This document shows positions 1 through 11,897 of a DNA stretch of 64,000 bases, piece after piece (the stretch's first letter is position 1; every line of letters begins with the position of its first letter). Both the position numbers and the translations under genes were made by a program. Below the pieces are notes generated by a model. It searched no databases, had not been told where the DNA came from, and saw only the letters and a list, made by a program, of their open reading frames with translations. The DNA is from Ramlibacter sp. (lineage in GTDB: Bacteria > Pseudomonadota > Gammaproteobacteria > Burkholderiales > Burkholderiaceae_C), in NCBI GenBank assembly GCA_021323335.1, contig JAJTCN010000004.1:1-64000 (forward strand), in the 5' to 3' direction.

Positions 1-1
1 C

Positions 2-775
2 CCCAACGACACCCGGCTGGGCCCGAAGCAGCGCATGCAGGTCATCACCGGCCCCAACATGGGCGGCAAGTCCACCTACATGCGGCAGGTGGCGCTGATT
101 TGCCTGCTGGCCTCCGTGGGCTCGTTCGTGCCGGCGCAGGCCTGCCGGCTGGGCCCGATGGACGCGATCCACGTGCGCATCGGGGCCGCCGACGACCTGG
201 CCAACGCGCAGTCCACCTTCATGCTGGAGATGACCGAAGCCGCGCAGATCCTGCATGGCGCCACGGCGCAGAGCCTGGTGCTGATGGACGAGATCGGCCG
301 CGGCACCTCCACCTTCGACGGGTTGGCGCTGGCCTCGGGCATCGCCGCGCACCTGCACGACAAGACGCAGGCCTTCACGCTGTTCGCCACCCACTACTTC
401 GAACTGACCGAGTTCCCGGCCAGGCACCACTGCGCGGTGAACGTGCACGTGGGCGCCACCGAGTCGGGCGCGGACATCGTGTTCCTGCACGAGATCCAGC
501 CCGGCCCGGCCAGCCGCAGCTACGGCATCCAGGTGGCGCGCCTGGCCGGCATGCCCACCGGCGTGGTGAACCACGCACGCCACGCGCTGGCCGCGCTGGA
601 GAAACAGCAGGTGGAAAGCCGCGAGCAGGTAGACTTGTTCGCACCGCCCCCGGCCGCCGAAGTCCAGGCGCCCGGCAAGCTGGAAGCGGCGGTTGCCGCG
701 CTGGACCCCGACGCCCTGTCACCGCGCGATGCGCTCGAGGCGCTGTACTCGCTCAAGAAATTAATCCAACCATGA
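2..775 (+). CDS. mutS: DNA mismatch repair protein MutS, C-terminal part (5' truncated by window edge)
   Basis: [19 protein letters not shown] Walker [17 protein letters not shown] Walker B/signature, [10 protein letters not shown]; frame open to window start. Confidence 0.97.
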   Translation, partial: PNDTRLGPKQRMQVITGPNMGGKSTYMRQVALICLLASVGSFVPAQACRLGPMDAIHVRIGAADDLANAQSTFMLEMTEAAQILHGATAQSLVLMDEIGRGTSTFDGLALASGIAAHLHDKTQAFTLFATHYFELTEFPARHHCAVNVHVGATESGADIVFLHEIQPGPASRSYGIQVARLAGMPTGVVNHARHALAALEKQQVESREQVDLFAPPPAAEVQAPGKLEAAVAALDPDALSPRDALEALYSLKKLIQP

Positions 776-1602
776 CCTACTGCGTCGGCATCAAGCTCAA
801 TGCGGGACTGGTGTTCCTGTCCGACTCGCGCACCAATGCGGGCGTGGACAACATCAGCACCTTCCGGAAGATGATCGTGTACGAGAAGCCGGGCGACCGC
901 TTCATGGTGCTGCTGTCCGCCGGCAACCTGAGCATCTCGCAATCGGTGCGCGAGATCCTGCAGGTGGAACAGCTCAAGGAGCACGACACCGGCGAAGCCG
1001 TCACCATCTGGAACGCCGCCAGCATGTTCGACGCCTGCCGCGTGCTGGGCCAGACGGTGCGCCACGTATACGACCGCGATGCCAAGGCGCTGCAGCACGC
1101 CGGCGTGGAGTTCAACGTCAACCTGATCTTCGGCGGCCAGATCCGCGGCGAGGGCATGCGCCTCTTCCAGGTGTATTCGGCCGGCAACTTCATCGAGGCC
1201 ACCGCCGAGACGCCCTACTTCCAGATCGGCGAATACAAGTACGGCAAGCCGGTGCTGGACCGCGTGCTGACGCCGGAGACCGGGCTGGACGAGGCCGCCA
1301 AATGCGCGCTGGTGTCGATGGACTCCACGATGAAGTCCAATCTCTCGGTCGGGCCGCCGCTCGACCTGGTGGTGTACGAAGCGAACCGGTTCGAGACCGA
1401 CAAGGTCGTCTGCATCGACATGCAGAACCCGTACTACCGGATGCTGCATTCGAGCTGGGGACAGAAGCTGCGCGAGGTGTTCGACAGCCTCGACCACCCC
1501 GTGTGGGACGACGCGCATACCGACACGCCGCTGCTGACGCAGACCTCCGGACGCGTCAAGCCGCTCAAGAAGATCACGCGGCCGGACGAGCGATTGATTT
1601 GA
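772..1602 (+). CDS. Proteasome-type peptidase (Anbu / HslV-like Ntn hydrolase)
   Basis: [35 protein letters not shown]-terminus with Thr2; ATGA overlap with the mutS stop. Confidence 0.85.
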   Translation: MTYCVGIKLNAGLVFLSDSRTNAGVDNISTFRKMIVYEKPGDRFMVLLSAGNLSISQSVREILQVEQLKEHDTGEAVTIWNAASMFDACRVLGQTVRHVYDRDAKALQHAGVEFNVNLIFGGQIRGEGMRLFQVYSAGNFIEATAETPYFQIGEYKYGKPVLDRVLTPETGLDEAAKCALVSMDSTMKSNLSVGPPLDLVVYEANRFETDKVVCIDMQNPYYRMLHSSWGQKLREVFDSLDHPVWDDAHTDTPLLTQTSGRVKPLKKITRPDERLI

Positions 1603-1607
1603 AATTC

Positions 1608-1682
1608 CGTCATTCCCGCGCAGGCGGGAATCCAGGGCTCCCTTCCTGAAAGCCCTGGATCCCCGCCTCCGCGGGGATGACG
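1608..1682. repeat. Paired palindromic intergenic repeat (CGTCATTCCCGCG..GCGGGAATCCAGGGCT .. AGCCCTGGATCCCCGC..GCGGGGATGACG)
   Basis: Inverted arms around TCCAGGGCT/AGCCCTGGA; related copies at 15246, 15816 and 16779. Confidence 0.85.
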
Positions 1683-1691
1683 AGTCCGCCC

Positions 1692-2489
1692 ATGTCGCTC
1701 GTCATCTTCTCCCACGCCAACAGCTTCCCCGCCGGGACCTACAGCGTCCTGTTCCGGCATCTCCGCTCGCGTGGCTTCACGGTGAAGGCCGTCGACCAGT
1801 TCGGGCATGACCTGGACTACCCGGTCACCAACAACTGGCCGCACCTGGTGCAACAACTGCACGACTTCGCCGCGCGCGAGGTGCAGAAGGCGGGCGAGCC
1901 GGCCTGGCTGGTGGGGCACTCGCTCGGCGGCTTCCTCAGCGCGATGTGCGCCGCGCGCCATCCGCAACTCACGCGCGGCGTGCTGCTGCTCGACTCGCCG
2001 CTGCTGGGTGGCTGGAAATCGCCGGCGCTGTGGGCGGCCAAGCGGACGCAACTGGTCGGGTCGATTTCGCCCGGCGCGGTCAGCCGCAAGCGAAAGCACC
2101 GCTGGCCCACCAAGGAGGCGGCGTTCGAGCACTTCCGCCACAAGAAGGCCTTCGCCCGCTGGGACCCGCTGGTGCTGGCCGACTACATCGCCTTCGGCAC
2201 GGTGGAAGAGGACGGCGAGCGCGTGCTTGCTTTCGACCGCGACATCGAGACGGCCATCTACAACACGCTGCCGGACAACCTGGGCGGGCTGCTGCAACGC
2301 ATCCGCTGCCCGGTGGCCTTCATCGGCGGCCTGCAGTCGCAGGAAATCCAGCAGGTGGGACTCGGGCTCACAGTGAAGATCACCCAGGGCCGCATGATGA
2401 TGATGGACGGCAGCCACCTCTTCCCGATGGAGCGCCCGCTCGCCACGGCCGCGGCGATCGAGGCAGCCCTCCTCTCGCTTCCCGGCTGA
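1692..2489 (+). CDS. Alpha/beta hydrolase
   Basis: SHANSFPAGTYSVLFRHL, VGHSLGGFLSAM nucleophile elbow, C-terminal GSHLFPMERP. Confidence 0.85.
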   Translation: MSLVIFSHANSFPAGTYSVLFRHLRSRGFTVKAVDQFGHDLDYPVTNNWPHLVQQLHDFAAREVQKAGEPAWLVGHSLGGFLSAMCAARHPQLTRGVLLLDSPLLGGWKSPALWAAKRTQLVGSISPGAVSRKRKHRWPTKEAAFEHFRHKKAFARWDPLVLADYIAFGTVEEDGERVLAFDRDIETAIYNTLPDNLGGLLQRIRCPVAFIGGLQSQEIQQVGLGLTVKITQGRMMMMDGSHLFPMERPLATAAAIEAALLSLPG

Positions 2490-2583
2490 AGAGCTTCCGT
2501 TTGCTGCATTGCAGCATACGTCCTACAGCCCTGCCGTCCCCGGGCGGACAGCGCCAAAACCTGCCGGCCACCACAGTGGGTGG

Positions 2584-3375
2584 ATGCCTACCCCTTCCCT
2601 CGCCTTCCAGGCACCTTCGTTCGCCATGCTGGCCACCGAGCCCCTGCGGGCCATCCTGGACTTCTGCGGCTCTCGCGTCGGGCACCTGCCAACGGTGGAC
2701 GGCGACGGGCACCCGGTGGTGGTCTACCCGGGCCTCGGCGCCGGCGCCCTCACCACGTCCCACCTGCGCTCCCACCTGAAGCAATGCACGTTCACCGTGC
2801 ACGACTGGGGCAAGGGCGTGAACACCGGCCCGGAGGGCGTGTTCGACGACTGGCTGGACATGCTGGCCGAACGCGTGCGCGCGCTGCATGCGCTGCATGG
2901 ACGCAAGGTGAGCCTGGTGGGCTGGAGCCTTGGCGGCGTGTATGCGCGCGAGCTCGCCAAGTTCGCGCCGGGCTCGGTGCGGCAGGTCATCACGCTGGCC
3001 ACGCCGTTCGGCTCGCTGCAGGGCGCCAACCACGCAGGCACCATCTTCAAGATGCTGGGGGGCGACACCTCGCAGCTCACCAGCGAGATGCAGGAGCGGC
3101 TGCGGCTGCGGCCGCCGGTTCCCACCACGTCGGTCTACAGCAAGAGCGACGGCCTGGTCAGCTGGCGCGGCTGCCTGGAAAAACGCGCGCCGCAGGCCGA
3201 GAACATCGAGGTGGACGCCAGCCACCTGGGCATGACGACGCATCCGGAAGTGCTGCGCATCGTGGCCGACCGGCTGGCCCAGCCGGAAGGCGGCTGGCGG
3301 CCCTACCGGCGCCAGCGCGCGGCGATCACGCGTGCCACTGCACCCAGCCGGTCCAGGAAGTCACCAGCACGATGA
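2584..3375 (+). CDS. Alpha/beta hydrolase / lipase-like protein
   Basis: [15 protein letters not shown] elbow; start chosen at MPTPSLAFQ; 3' end overlaps convergent uppP. Confidence 0.75.
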   Translation: MPTPSLAFQAPSFAMLATEPLRAILDFCGSRVGHLPTVDGDGHPVVVYPGLGAGALTTSHLRSHLKQCTFTVHDWGKGVNTGPEGVFDDWLDMLAERVRALHALHGRKVSLVGWSLGGVYARELAKFAPGSVRQVITLATPFGSLQGANHAGTIFKMLGGDTSQLTSEMQERLRLRPPVPTTSVYSKSDGLVSWRGCLEKRAPQAENIEVDASHLGMTTHPEVLRIVADRLAQPEGGWRPYRRQRAAITRATAPSRSRKSPAR

Positions 3376-4150
3376 TGCCGAAGGCGATGCGGTACCAGGC
3401 GAAGGGCGTGAAGCTGTGGGTGGAGATGTAGCGCAGCAGCCAGCGCACGCACAGCCACGCGCTGAGGAACGAGAACAGCAGCCCGACGCCGAACATCGGC
3501 AGGTCCTCGATACCGAGCTTGTCGCGCTCCTTGATCAGGCTGTACGCGCCCGCGCCGATCAGTGTGGGGATCGCGAGGTAGAAGGAGAAATCGGTGGCGG
3601 CCTTGCGCGACAGCCCCAGCAGCATGCCGCCGATGATGGTGGCGCCGCTGCGGCTGGTGCCGGGCACCAGCGCCAGGCACTGCACCAGCCCCAGCTTGAG
3701 CGCATCGGTCCAGCGCATCTCCTCCACCTCCTGGATGCGCACGTGCGACTGCGTGCGGCGCTCGGCCCAGAGGATCACGAAGCCGCCCAGGATGAAGGTG
3801 GTGGCCACCACGGCGGGGGTGAACAGGTTTTCCTGGATCGCCTTGCCGAACAGCAGGCCGAGCACGACCGCGGGAAAGAAGGCCACCAGCACGTTCAGGG
3901 CGAAGCGCTGGGCCTCGCGCTCGGTCGGCAGCGCGAGCATGGTGCTGCGGATCTTCTGCCAGTACACCAGGATCACGGCCAGGATGGCACCGGTCTGGAT
4001 GGCGATGTCGAACACCTTGGCCTTCTCGCCCTCGAAGCCCAGCAAGGCTCCCGCCAGGATGAGGTGACCGGTGCTGGAGATGGGGAGGAACTCCGTCAGC
4101 CCCTCGACGATGCCCATGATCGCGGCCTTGACCAGCAACACGACGTCCAC
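3326..4150 (-). CDS. uppP: Undecaprenyl-diphosphatase
   Basis: [22 protein letters not shown] and [35 protein letters not shown]; probable GTG start at 4150. Confidence 0.96.
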   Translation of the reverse strand: MDVVLLVKAAIMGIVEGLTEFLPISSTGHLILAGALLGFEGEKAKVFDIAIQTGAILAVILVYWQKIRSTMLALPTEREAQRFALNVLVAFFPAVVLGLLFGKAIQENLFTPAVVATTFILGGFVILWAERRTQSHVRIQEVEEMRWTDALKLGLVQCLALVPGTSRSGATIIGGMLLGLSRKAATDFSFYLAIPTLIGAGAYSLIKERDKLGIEDLPMFGVGLLFSFLSAWLCVRWLLRYISTHSFTPFAWYRIAFGIIVLVTSWTGWVQWHA

Positions 4151-4308
4151 GCAAGCTCCCTGCAAAAGCGCGGATTATGGGGCTTGGCCCGGTGCGGTGG
4201 CCTAGCTCAGCCATCGGCAGCGTCCGACAAGCCCTGTCGGAAACGGCGATCCGCGCTTGCGCAGGGAACCTACAGGTTGGTTACAGGTTGCCCGCAATCA
4301 TTGCACCC

Positions 4309-4458
4309 ATGAAAATCATCAACCTGCTCCACGTGGTCTGCGCCCAGGCGTTCTACAAATGGGCGATGAAGGAAATCAGCCCGATGCACCCGGACGTGCC
4401 GAAGATCATGATGCGACAGCATCAGCTCAACGAAAAGTACCGCCGCATCTGGGCCTGA
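4309..4458 (+). CDS. Small conserved-looking protein (49 aa)
   Basis: MKIINLLHVVCAQAFYKWAMKEISPMHPDVPKIMMRQHQLNEKYRRIWA; ATG-to-stop ORF in an otherwise intergenic space. Confidence 0.5.
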   Translation: MKIINLLHVVCAQAFYKWAMKEISPMHPDVPKIMMRQHQLNEKYRRIWA

Positions 4459-4643
4459 TTCCCACCGGCCGGAGCGGCCTCCGCTGAGGACGCCGCTCCG
4501 GCCCGCTTTCCCCTTCCCCAACCCCTTCCTTTCGCTCCCGCCTGCCTGCATTTCGCGGCGGCGTGACTGCGTTTCGTCGCATGGCGATGGCCCGGGATGG
4601 CGCCGGACTGCAAAGTCCGCTCCATCGCACCCGGAGACCCGCC

Positions 4644-5195
4644 ATGTTGATCCAGATCCTCACCCAGCACCCCGAATCCATCGGAACCATCCTGCGCAGC
4701 ACCCCCGCCTGGGTGTGGGGCCTGCTTGCCGGCCTGGTGGCCCTGGGCAGCACCCAGCTGCGCGACCGCACGGCCAGCCTCCTGCGCGTCTCGATCATGC
4801 CGGTAGGCATGACCGGGTTCTCGCTGTACGGCACCCTGTCGGCCTTCGGCGGCTCGCCGCTGCTGCCCCAGTTGCTGGCGGCGCTGGCGGCCGCGGCGGC
4901 CCTTGGCTCTGCATCGGTGGCTTTCCGGCCGGTGGATGCGCGCTATGACCCCGCCACCCGCAGCTACGCGCTGCGCGGCAGCGCGGTGCCGCTGCTGCTG
5001 ATCCTGGCGATCTTCCTTGTGAAGTACGCGGTGGGCGTCGAACTGGCGATGGCGCCGCACATGGCGCAGGACGGCCCCTTCGTGCTGACCGTGGCCGCCC
5101 TGTATGGCGCCTTCAGCGGCGTCTTCGTCGGCCGTGCCGCCCGCCTGTGGCGCCTGGCCCTGCGCGCCCCCGTTCCCGCCGCCGCGGCGGCCTGA
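4644..5195 (+). CDS. Membrane protein (DUF6622-like)
   Basis: Multiple hydrophobic segments; HPESIGTILRSTPAWVWGLLAGLVALGSTQLRDR. Confidence 0.7.
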   Translation: MLIQILTQHPESIGTILRSTPAWVWGLLAGLVALGSTQLRDRTASLLRVSIMPVGMTGFSLYGTLSAFGGSPLLPQLLAALAAAAALGSASVAFRPVDARYDPATRSYALRGSAVPLLLILAIFLVKYAVGVELAMAPHMAQDGPFVLTVAALYGAFSGVFVGRAARLWRLALRAPVPAAAAA

Positions 5196-5218
5196 TTCCA
5201 CCCTTGGAGCGACCCACC

Positions 5219-5506
5219 ATGAACTGCTTGCAGGACACCGACCTCGAACGCCTCGCCCGCCGCCGCGCCGGCGCCAAGCTGGGGTGGTACATCCACGCCG
5301 GCGTCTACATCGCCGTCAACCTGGGCCTGGCCACGATTTCCGCCATGTCCGGCCGCCACTGGGCCATCTTCCCGGCCTTCGGTTGGGGCATCGGCCTGCT
5401 GGTGCACGGCATCGTCGTCTTCGTCCTCACCGGCGGCGGCGGCGCGTTCGAAAACCTGGTCGCCCGCGAGCGCCGCCAGCTCGCCGCGCAGAAGGATCCG
5501 TGGTGA
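5219..5506 (+). CDS. 2TM domain-containing protein
   Basis: RLARRRAGAKLGWYIHAGVYIAVNLGLATIS; two TM segments; paralogous to the CDS at 6566. Confidence 0.75.
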   Translation: MNCLQDTDLERLARRRAGAKLGWYIHAGVYIAVNLGLATISAMSGRHWAIFPAFGWGIGLLVHGIVVFVLTGGGGAFENLVARERRQLAAQKDPW

Positions 5507-6552
5507 ACGGCGCCCTGCGTTACGGTGCGGTGGTGCTGCTGGCGCTTGCGGCGGCGGCGGCGCCGCTGGCCAGCCGGGCCGGCGTCGGACTGATGCAGTT
5601 GCCCGGCAGCGCCTCCGACGGGCCTGTCACCGTGTTCTATCCCACCGCGTCCGCGGACCGGCCGGTTCTGCGCGGTCCGTTCACGATCCGGGTGGCGGAA
5701 AACGCGACGCCTACCAGGGGCAACGGCCGCCTGGTCGTCATCTCGCATGGCTCCGGCGGCACCGCCTGGGTGCACTCGGACCTGGCCCGCGCGCTCGTGG
5801 AGGCCGGCTTCACGGTGGCCTTTCCCGAGCACCACCGGGACAACGCTCGCGATGCATCGCGGCCCGGCCCGCAAAGCTGGAAGCTGCGGCCGCAGGAGGT
5901 CTCGCGCGCGATCGACACCGTGGCGGCCTGGCCGCAGCTGGCCGGGCTGCTGTCGCTCGACCGCGTCGGCATGTACGGCATGTCCGCCGGCGGCCACACC
6001 GCCCTGTCGCTGGCCGGCGGCCGCTGGTCTCCGGCCGGGATGCGCCGGCATTGCCAGGCCAACATCGCCGAAGACTTCAATGGCTGCGCCGGCCTGGCCA
6101 CGCAACTGCGCGGCGACTTGCTGGACGGCCTGAAGATCCAGGTGACGCTGGGCGTGCAGCGGATCTTCATGACCGACGACACCGCGCAGTCGCACCACGA
6201 GCCGCGCATCGCCGCCGTGGTGGCCGGCGTGCCGTATGCAGCGGACTTCGACATGGCCTCGCTGGCGCAACCCCGCGTGCCGCTGGGGCTGGTGACCGCC
6301 GGCCAGGACAAGTGGCTGGTGCCGCGCTTCCACAGCGACCCGGTGCTGGCCGCCTGCCGACCGCGCTGCGAGCTGCTCGCGCACCTGCCGGAGGCCGGCC
6401 ATGCCGCGCTGCTTTCGCCGCCGCCCCCCGCGCACCTGCTTGGCGGCGTGGCCGCGGACCTGCTGGCGGACCCGCCGGGCTTCGACCGCGCGCAGCTGGC
6501 CGCCGTCGACCAGAAGATCGTGGCCTTCTTCCGCGCGCGGCTGCTCCCCTAG
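5503..6552 (+). CDS. Dienelactone hydrolase-like alpha/beta hydrolase
   Basis: GTG start overlapping upstream stop; signal peptide-like N-terminus; VVISHGSGGTAWVHSDLARALVEAGFTVAFPEHHRDN, GMYGMSAGGHTALSLAGG. Confidence 0.8.
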   Translation: MNGALRYGAVVLLALAAAAAPLASRAGVGLMQLPGSASDGPVTVFYPTASADRPVLRGPFTIRVAENATPTRGNGRLVVISHGSGGTAWVHSDLARALVEAGFTVAFPEHHRDNARDASRPGPQSWKLRPQEVSRAIDTVAAWPQLAGLLSLDRVGMYGMSAGGHTALSLAGGRWSPAGMRRHCQANIAEDFNGCAGLATQLRGDLLDGLKIQVTLGVQRIFMTDDTAQSHHEPRIAAVVAGVPYAADFDMASLAQPRVPLGLVTAGQDKWLVPRFHSDPVLAACRPRCELLAHLPEAGHAALLSPPPPAHLLGGVAADLLADPPGFDRAQLAAVDQKIVAFFRARLLP

Positions 6553-6565
6553 AATGGTCCGCGCC

Positions 6566-6871
6566 ATGGCCTTGCTTTCCGAAGACGACATCGAGCGCAT
6601 CGCGCGCAAGCGCGCCGGCGCCAAGCTGGGGTGGTATCTCCACGCCACCGTCTTCGTGGTGGTCAACCTGGGGATGATCGCCCTGTCCTCATTCGGCTTC
6701 ACGCGGCGCCCCTGGACGATGGCGCCGGTGCTGGGCTGGGGCGCGGGCCTCATCTTGCATGGCATCTCGGTCTTCATCCTGGCCAACGGCAGCCCGCTGC
6801 GCGAACGCCTGCTGCAGCGGGAGCGCGAGCGGCTGCAGCGCGAGCAGCAGGACCGCGCGGGCGGGCCATGA
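6566..6871 (+). CDS. 2TM domain-containing protein
   Basis: RIARKRAGAKLGWYLHATVFVVVNLGMIALSSFG; similar to the CDS at 5219. Confidence 0.75.
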   Translation: MALLSEDDIERIARKRAGAKLGWYLHATVFVVVNLGMIALSSFGFTRRPWTMAPVLGWGAGLILHGISVFILANGSPLRERLLQRERERLQREQQDRAGGP

Positions 6872-7902
6872 AGATCGACTGGATCGGCAAGCTGCAGCAC
6901 CTGCTGCAGACACTGGCGTTCTGCCTGGCCGTCGCCTCGATCCAGTACGCGTTCACGCCTGACAAGTCCTATGCGCCGGGGGTGGTGTATTCCATCCTGA
7001 TCGGCACCATCATCTGGGCGGTGGTGGACCTCGGCCGCCACCTCATGCCGTCGGCCGCCGAAACCGGCTGGCCGAAGGGTCCGGGGAGCGTGCTGCTGGT
7101 GACGGGCGGCATCGTCTCCGGCTACTTCTTCGGCAACAAGCTGGGCGATGCGATCTGCCAGGCCTTCGGCCTGTTCGGCCCGCGCGGCATGGCGCACACC
7201 GAGGCCGACCTGCGCAGCGGCATCCTGGTCACTGTGCTGGCCGGCATCGCCGGCAGTTACTGGTTCTACAGCCGCAGCCGCAGCGGCTACCTGGAGCGGC
7301 AGGTCGGCGAAGTGCAGCGCCACGCCAAGGAAGCGCGGCTGAAGCTGCTGGAAACGCAGCTGGAGCCGCACATGCTGTTCAACACGCTGGCCAACCTGCG
7401 CGCGCTGATCGGCGTGGACGCCGGGCGGGCGCAGCAGATGCTGGACCACATGATCGCGTATCTGCGAGCCACGCTCGATGCCTCGCGCGCCGCCACGCAT
7501 CCGCTGCAGGCGGAGTTCGACCGGCTGCGCGATTACCTGGAACTGATGGCCATTCGCATGGGCCCGCGCCTGGCCTACACGCTGGACCTGCCGCCCGAGC
7601 TCGCGGACCTCCCCGTCCCGGCGCTGCTGCTGCAGCCGCTGGTGGAAAACAGCATCAAGCACGGCCTCGAGCCCAAGGTGCAGGGCGGCCGCATCATGGT
7701 GCGGGCAAGCCGTGACGCGCAGGCCCTGGTGCTGGAAGTGCAGGACACCGGCGTCGGCGGTGCGCAAGGAGCCGAGGGCCAGGGCTTCGGCCTCACGCAG
7801 GTTCGCGAGCGCCTCGCCGCCCTGCATGGCGACCGCGCGCAAATGCAGTTCACGCTGTCGCCCGGGGGCGCCCACACGCGCATCACGCTGCCCATCGGAT
7901 GA
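6868..7902 (+). CDS. LytS/YehU-type sensor histidine kinase
   Basis: KLLETQLEPHMLFNTLANLRALI (His_kinase), LLQPLVENSIKHGLEP (N box), GFGLTQVRERL; ATGA overlaps both sides. Confidence 0.93.
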   Translation: MKIDWIGKLQHLLQTLAFCLAVASIQYAFTPDKSYAPGVVYSILIGTIIWAVVDLGRHLMPSAAETGWPKGPGSVLLVTGGIVSGYFFGNKLGDAICQAFGLFGPRGMAHTEADLRSGILVTVLAGIAGSYWFYSRSRSGYLERQVGEVQRHAKEARLKLLETQLEPHMLFNTLANLRALIGVDAGRAQQMLDHMIAYLRATLDASRAATHPLQAEFDRLRDYLELMAIRMGPRLAYTLDLPPELADLPVPALLLQPLVENSIKHGLEPKVQGGRIMVRASRDAQALVLEVQDTGVGGAQGAEGQGFGLTQVRERLAALHGDRAQMQFTLSPGGAHTRITLPIG

Positions 7903-8690
7903 ACGCCACCGCCCTCATCGCCGAAGACGAGCCGCTGCTGGCGCAAGCGCTGCAGGCCGAGCTGGCCCGCGCCTGGCCGGAGCTGCGCATCGTGGAGACG
8001 GTGGGCGACGGCGCCTCGGCCGTGCGCGCCGCGCTGGCGCACCGGCCGGACGTGCTGTTCTTCGACATCCGCATGCCGGGCGAAGGCGGGCTGGACGCGG
8101 CGGCGGAGCTCGCGGACCACTGGCCCGCCGGCACGCCGTTCCCCGCGCTGGTCTTCGTCACCGCATTCGACCAATATGCGCTGCAGGCCTTCGATGCCCA
8201 GGCCGTGGACTACGTGCTCAAGCCAGTGCAGGGCGCGCGGCTGCGCAAGACCGTGGAGAAGGTGAAGGCGGTGCTGGGCCGGCGCGGCCCCGGCGACTTC
8301 GACGCGACGCTGGACCAGCTGCGCCACCTGCTGCGGGCGACGGGGCAACCGGAAGCGGCCCCGCCGCTGCTGAAGGTGATCCAGGCCAGCGTGGGCGCCA
8401 GCGTCCGCATGGTGCCGGTGGAGGAAGTCGTCTACTTCGAGGCCGCGGACAAGTACGTGCGCGTGGTGTTCGGCGAAGGCGAGGTCCTGATTCGCACGCC
8501 GCTGAAGGACCTGCTGCCCCAGCTGGATGGCAAGCTGTTCTGGCAGGTGCATCGCGGCACCGTCGTGCGCTCCACCGCCATCGACAGCCTGCATCGCGAC
8601 GAAGCGGGCAAATTGCACCTGGCCTTGCGCGATCGCAAGGAGAGGCTGCCGGTGAGCCGCCTCTACGCGCACCTGTTCAAGCCGATGTAG
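7899..8690 (+). CDS. LytTR-family response regulator
   Basis: Receiver domain LIAEDEPLLAQAL..DVLFFDIRMPGEGGLDAA..YVLKPV plus LytTR DNA-binding C-terminus (YFEAADKYVRVV..HRGTVVRSTAIDSL). Confidence 0.95.
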   Translation: MNATALIAEDEPLLAQALQAELARAWPELRIVETVGDGASAVRAALAHRPDVLFFDIRMPGEGGLDAAAELADHWPAGTPFPALVFVTAFDQYALQAFDAQAVDYVLKPVQGARLRKTVEKVKAVLGRRGPGDFDATLDQLRHLLRATGQPEAAPPLLKVIQASVGASVRMVPVEEVVYFEAADKYVRVVFGEGEVLIRTPLKDLLPQLDGKLFWQVHRGTVVRSTAIDSLHRDEAGKLHLALRDRKERLPVSRLYAHLFKPM

Positions 8691-8928
8691 CGGTCGGCCG
8701 CGCAACTGTCCGGGTTGGGCTGTCGTCCGGCAACGGCAGTGGGCGCCGTCCTACAGGGCAGAACGCCGGCCACGCGGTTTACTACAAGGCATCGAATTGC
8801 ACGAAAGGCGCGTGTCGTCCCACGAACCGGCAAACGCGTTTCGTCTCCCGGTCACCCCGACTCCTCTGAGTCCCCTCCTCCTCCGGGGTGAGCTGGTCCG
8901 GCCCTCCGTCCCGCGACTGGCATTGTTA

Positions 8929-8962
8929 CCCCCAGGTTCCAAGACCTGGGGGTTCTTTTTTT
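8929..8962 (+). terminator. Strong Rho-independent terminator
   Basis: CCCCCAGGT-TCCAAG-ACCTGGGGG followed by TTCTTTTTTT. Confidence 0.92.
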
Positions 8963-9095
8963 CCCGCCTTGCCAACTAGTGCGCACCGCGGGGACTACTG
9001 CTCGGTAGAAGTGGTCCGACACTTGCAGTTGGGCACAACCGGCATGTAAACCGTTTCAACGGGCTTACTCTGTAAACACTCAGAGGAACAACCCA

Positions 9096-9353
9096 ATGAA
9101 AGACGGAAAACCCATTGACACAGGGGGGCCGGACGACCGGCACCCTGGGACGGGGCCGGGGCGACGAAGCAGTGGGCAGAAAAAGCAGCGCGGCTTCGTC
9201 GCGCGCGCCACGGCCGGCGGGCACAGCGGGCACGGATCAGAAAGCGTCCGGCCGCACCTGCGGGACCAGCTGAAGCTCAAGGCACTGCTGCCCACCCCGT
9301 ACCCGACCTCGGGCGAGCAACACGACTCCGGCAAGGAAGAACGCCACCGCTGA
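9096..9353 (+). CDS. Possible small hydrophilic protein (85 aa)
   Basis: MKDGKPIDTGGPDDRHPG..; purine-rich sequence (AGAGGAA) upstream of ATG; no family recognised. Confidence 0.3.
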   Translation: MKDGKPIDTGGPDDRHPGTGPGRRSSGQKKQRGFVARATAGGHSGHGSESVRPHLRDQLKLKALLPTPYPTSGEQHDSGKEERHR

Positions 9354-9509
9354 GGCGGCCGGCGCAGGAATTACAACGCGGGACGGCGCGACCCACGCAG
9401 TGCTGAAAGGGCCCAAAAAGAGGCCCCAGCCTGTGGGCGTGGGGCCAATGCTTGGAGAGCCTGAAAATGGTGCTTGGTTCTCGGCGAGCACCGCGCCAGT
9501 TCTTTTGCC

Positions 9510-9836
9510 TTACCAGCCGCGGATGCGCACGCCGATGACGGGCGCGGGGCGCACCCAGACGCGCGGGCGGTACACCACGCGCGGCGGGGCGTAGTACACC
9601 GGGGCCGGAGCGTAGTAGGTCGGCGCGTTGTAGTAGACGGGCGCCGGCGCGTAGGCGACCGGGGGCGCCACGTAGGCGGGCTGGGCGTAATACCCGGGGT
9701 AATACCCGCCGTAGTACCCGCCGATCGGCACGTTGAAGCCGAAGTGGACGGAAGTGCGTGCGTGGGCGACGGAGCCGACGGTGGCGAGTCCCAGCAGCGC
9801 GGCGGCGGCCAGGGTACGAGAGAGCGTCAGTTTCAT
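9510..9836 (-). CDS. Secreted Tyr/Pro-rich hypothetical protein
   Basis: Signal peptide MKLTLSRTLAAAALLGLATVGSVAHA followed by GGYYGGYYPGYYAQPAYVAPP.. low-complexity. Confidence 0.7.
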   Translation of the reverse strand: MKLTLSRTLAAAALLGLATVGSVAHARTSVHFGFNVPIGGYYGGYYPGYYAQPAYVAPPVAYAPAPVYYNAPTYYAPAPVYYAPPRVVYRPRVWVRPAPVIGVRIRGW

Positions 9837-10027
9837 GATGTGTGGTCCTGCTTGTACTGCGAAGGGCGAAGGCCCCACTGCCTTGATTTAACGTTTCCGC
9901 CCCGGCACCGGCTATGGCTGCTTGGTCAAAACCGTTGCGGAAAGTAACGCGTTTACCGAAGGCCGCCGAAAACCGCCACTTCGTCACGGGAAGGGCGCTC
10001 GACAAGGCATGACAGAATCGTCGGGAT

Positions 10028-11821
<1,794 letters not shown>

Positions 11822-11829
11822 CGGCTGTG

Positions 11830-11897
11830 GTAGGGCGGGTTCGCGACAGCGACCCCGCCAGCATCGTTGTCGGGGTCGCTTCGCGAACCCGACCTAC
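11830..11897. repeat. Palindromic intergenic repeat (GTAGGGCGGGTTCGCGACAGCGACCCCG .. CGGGGTCGCTTCGCGAACCCGACCTAC)
   Basis: Long near-perfect inverted repeat immediately after glnS; core sequence recurs at 63932. Confidence 0.85.
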
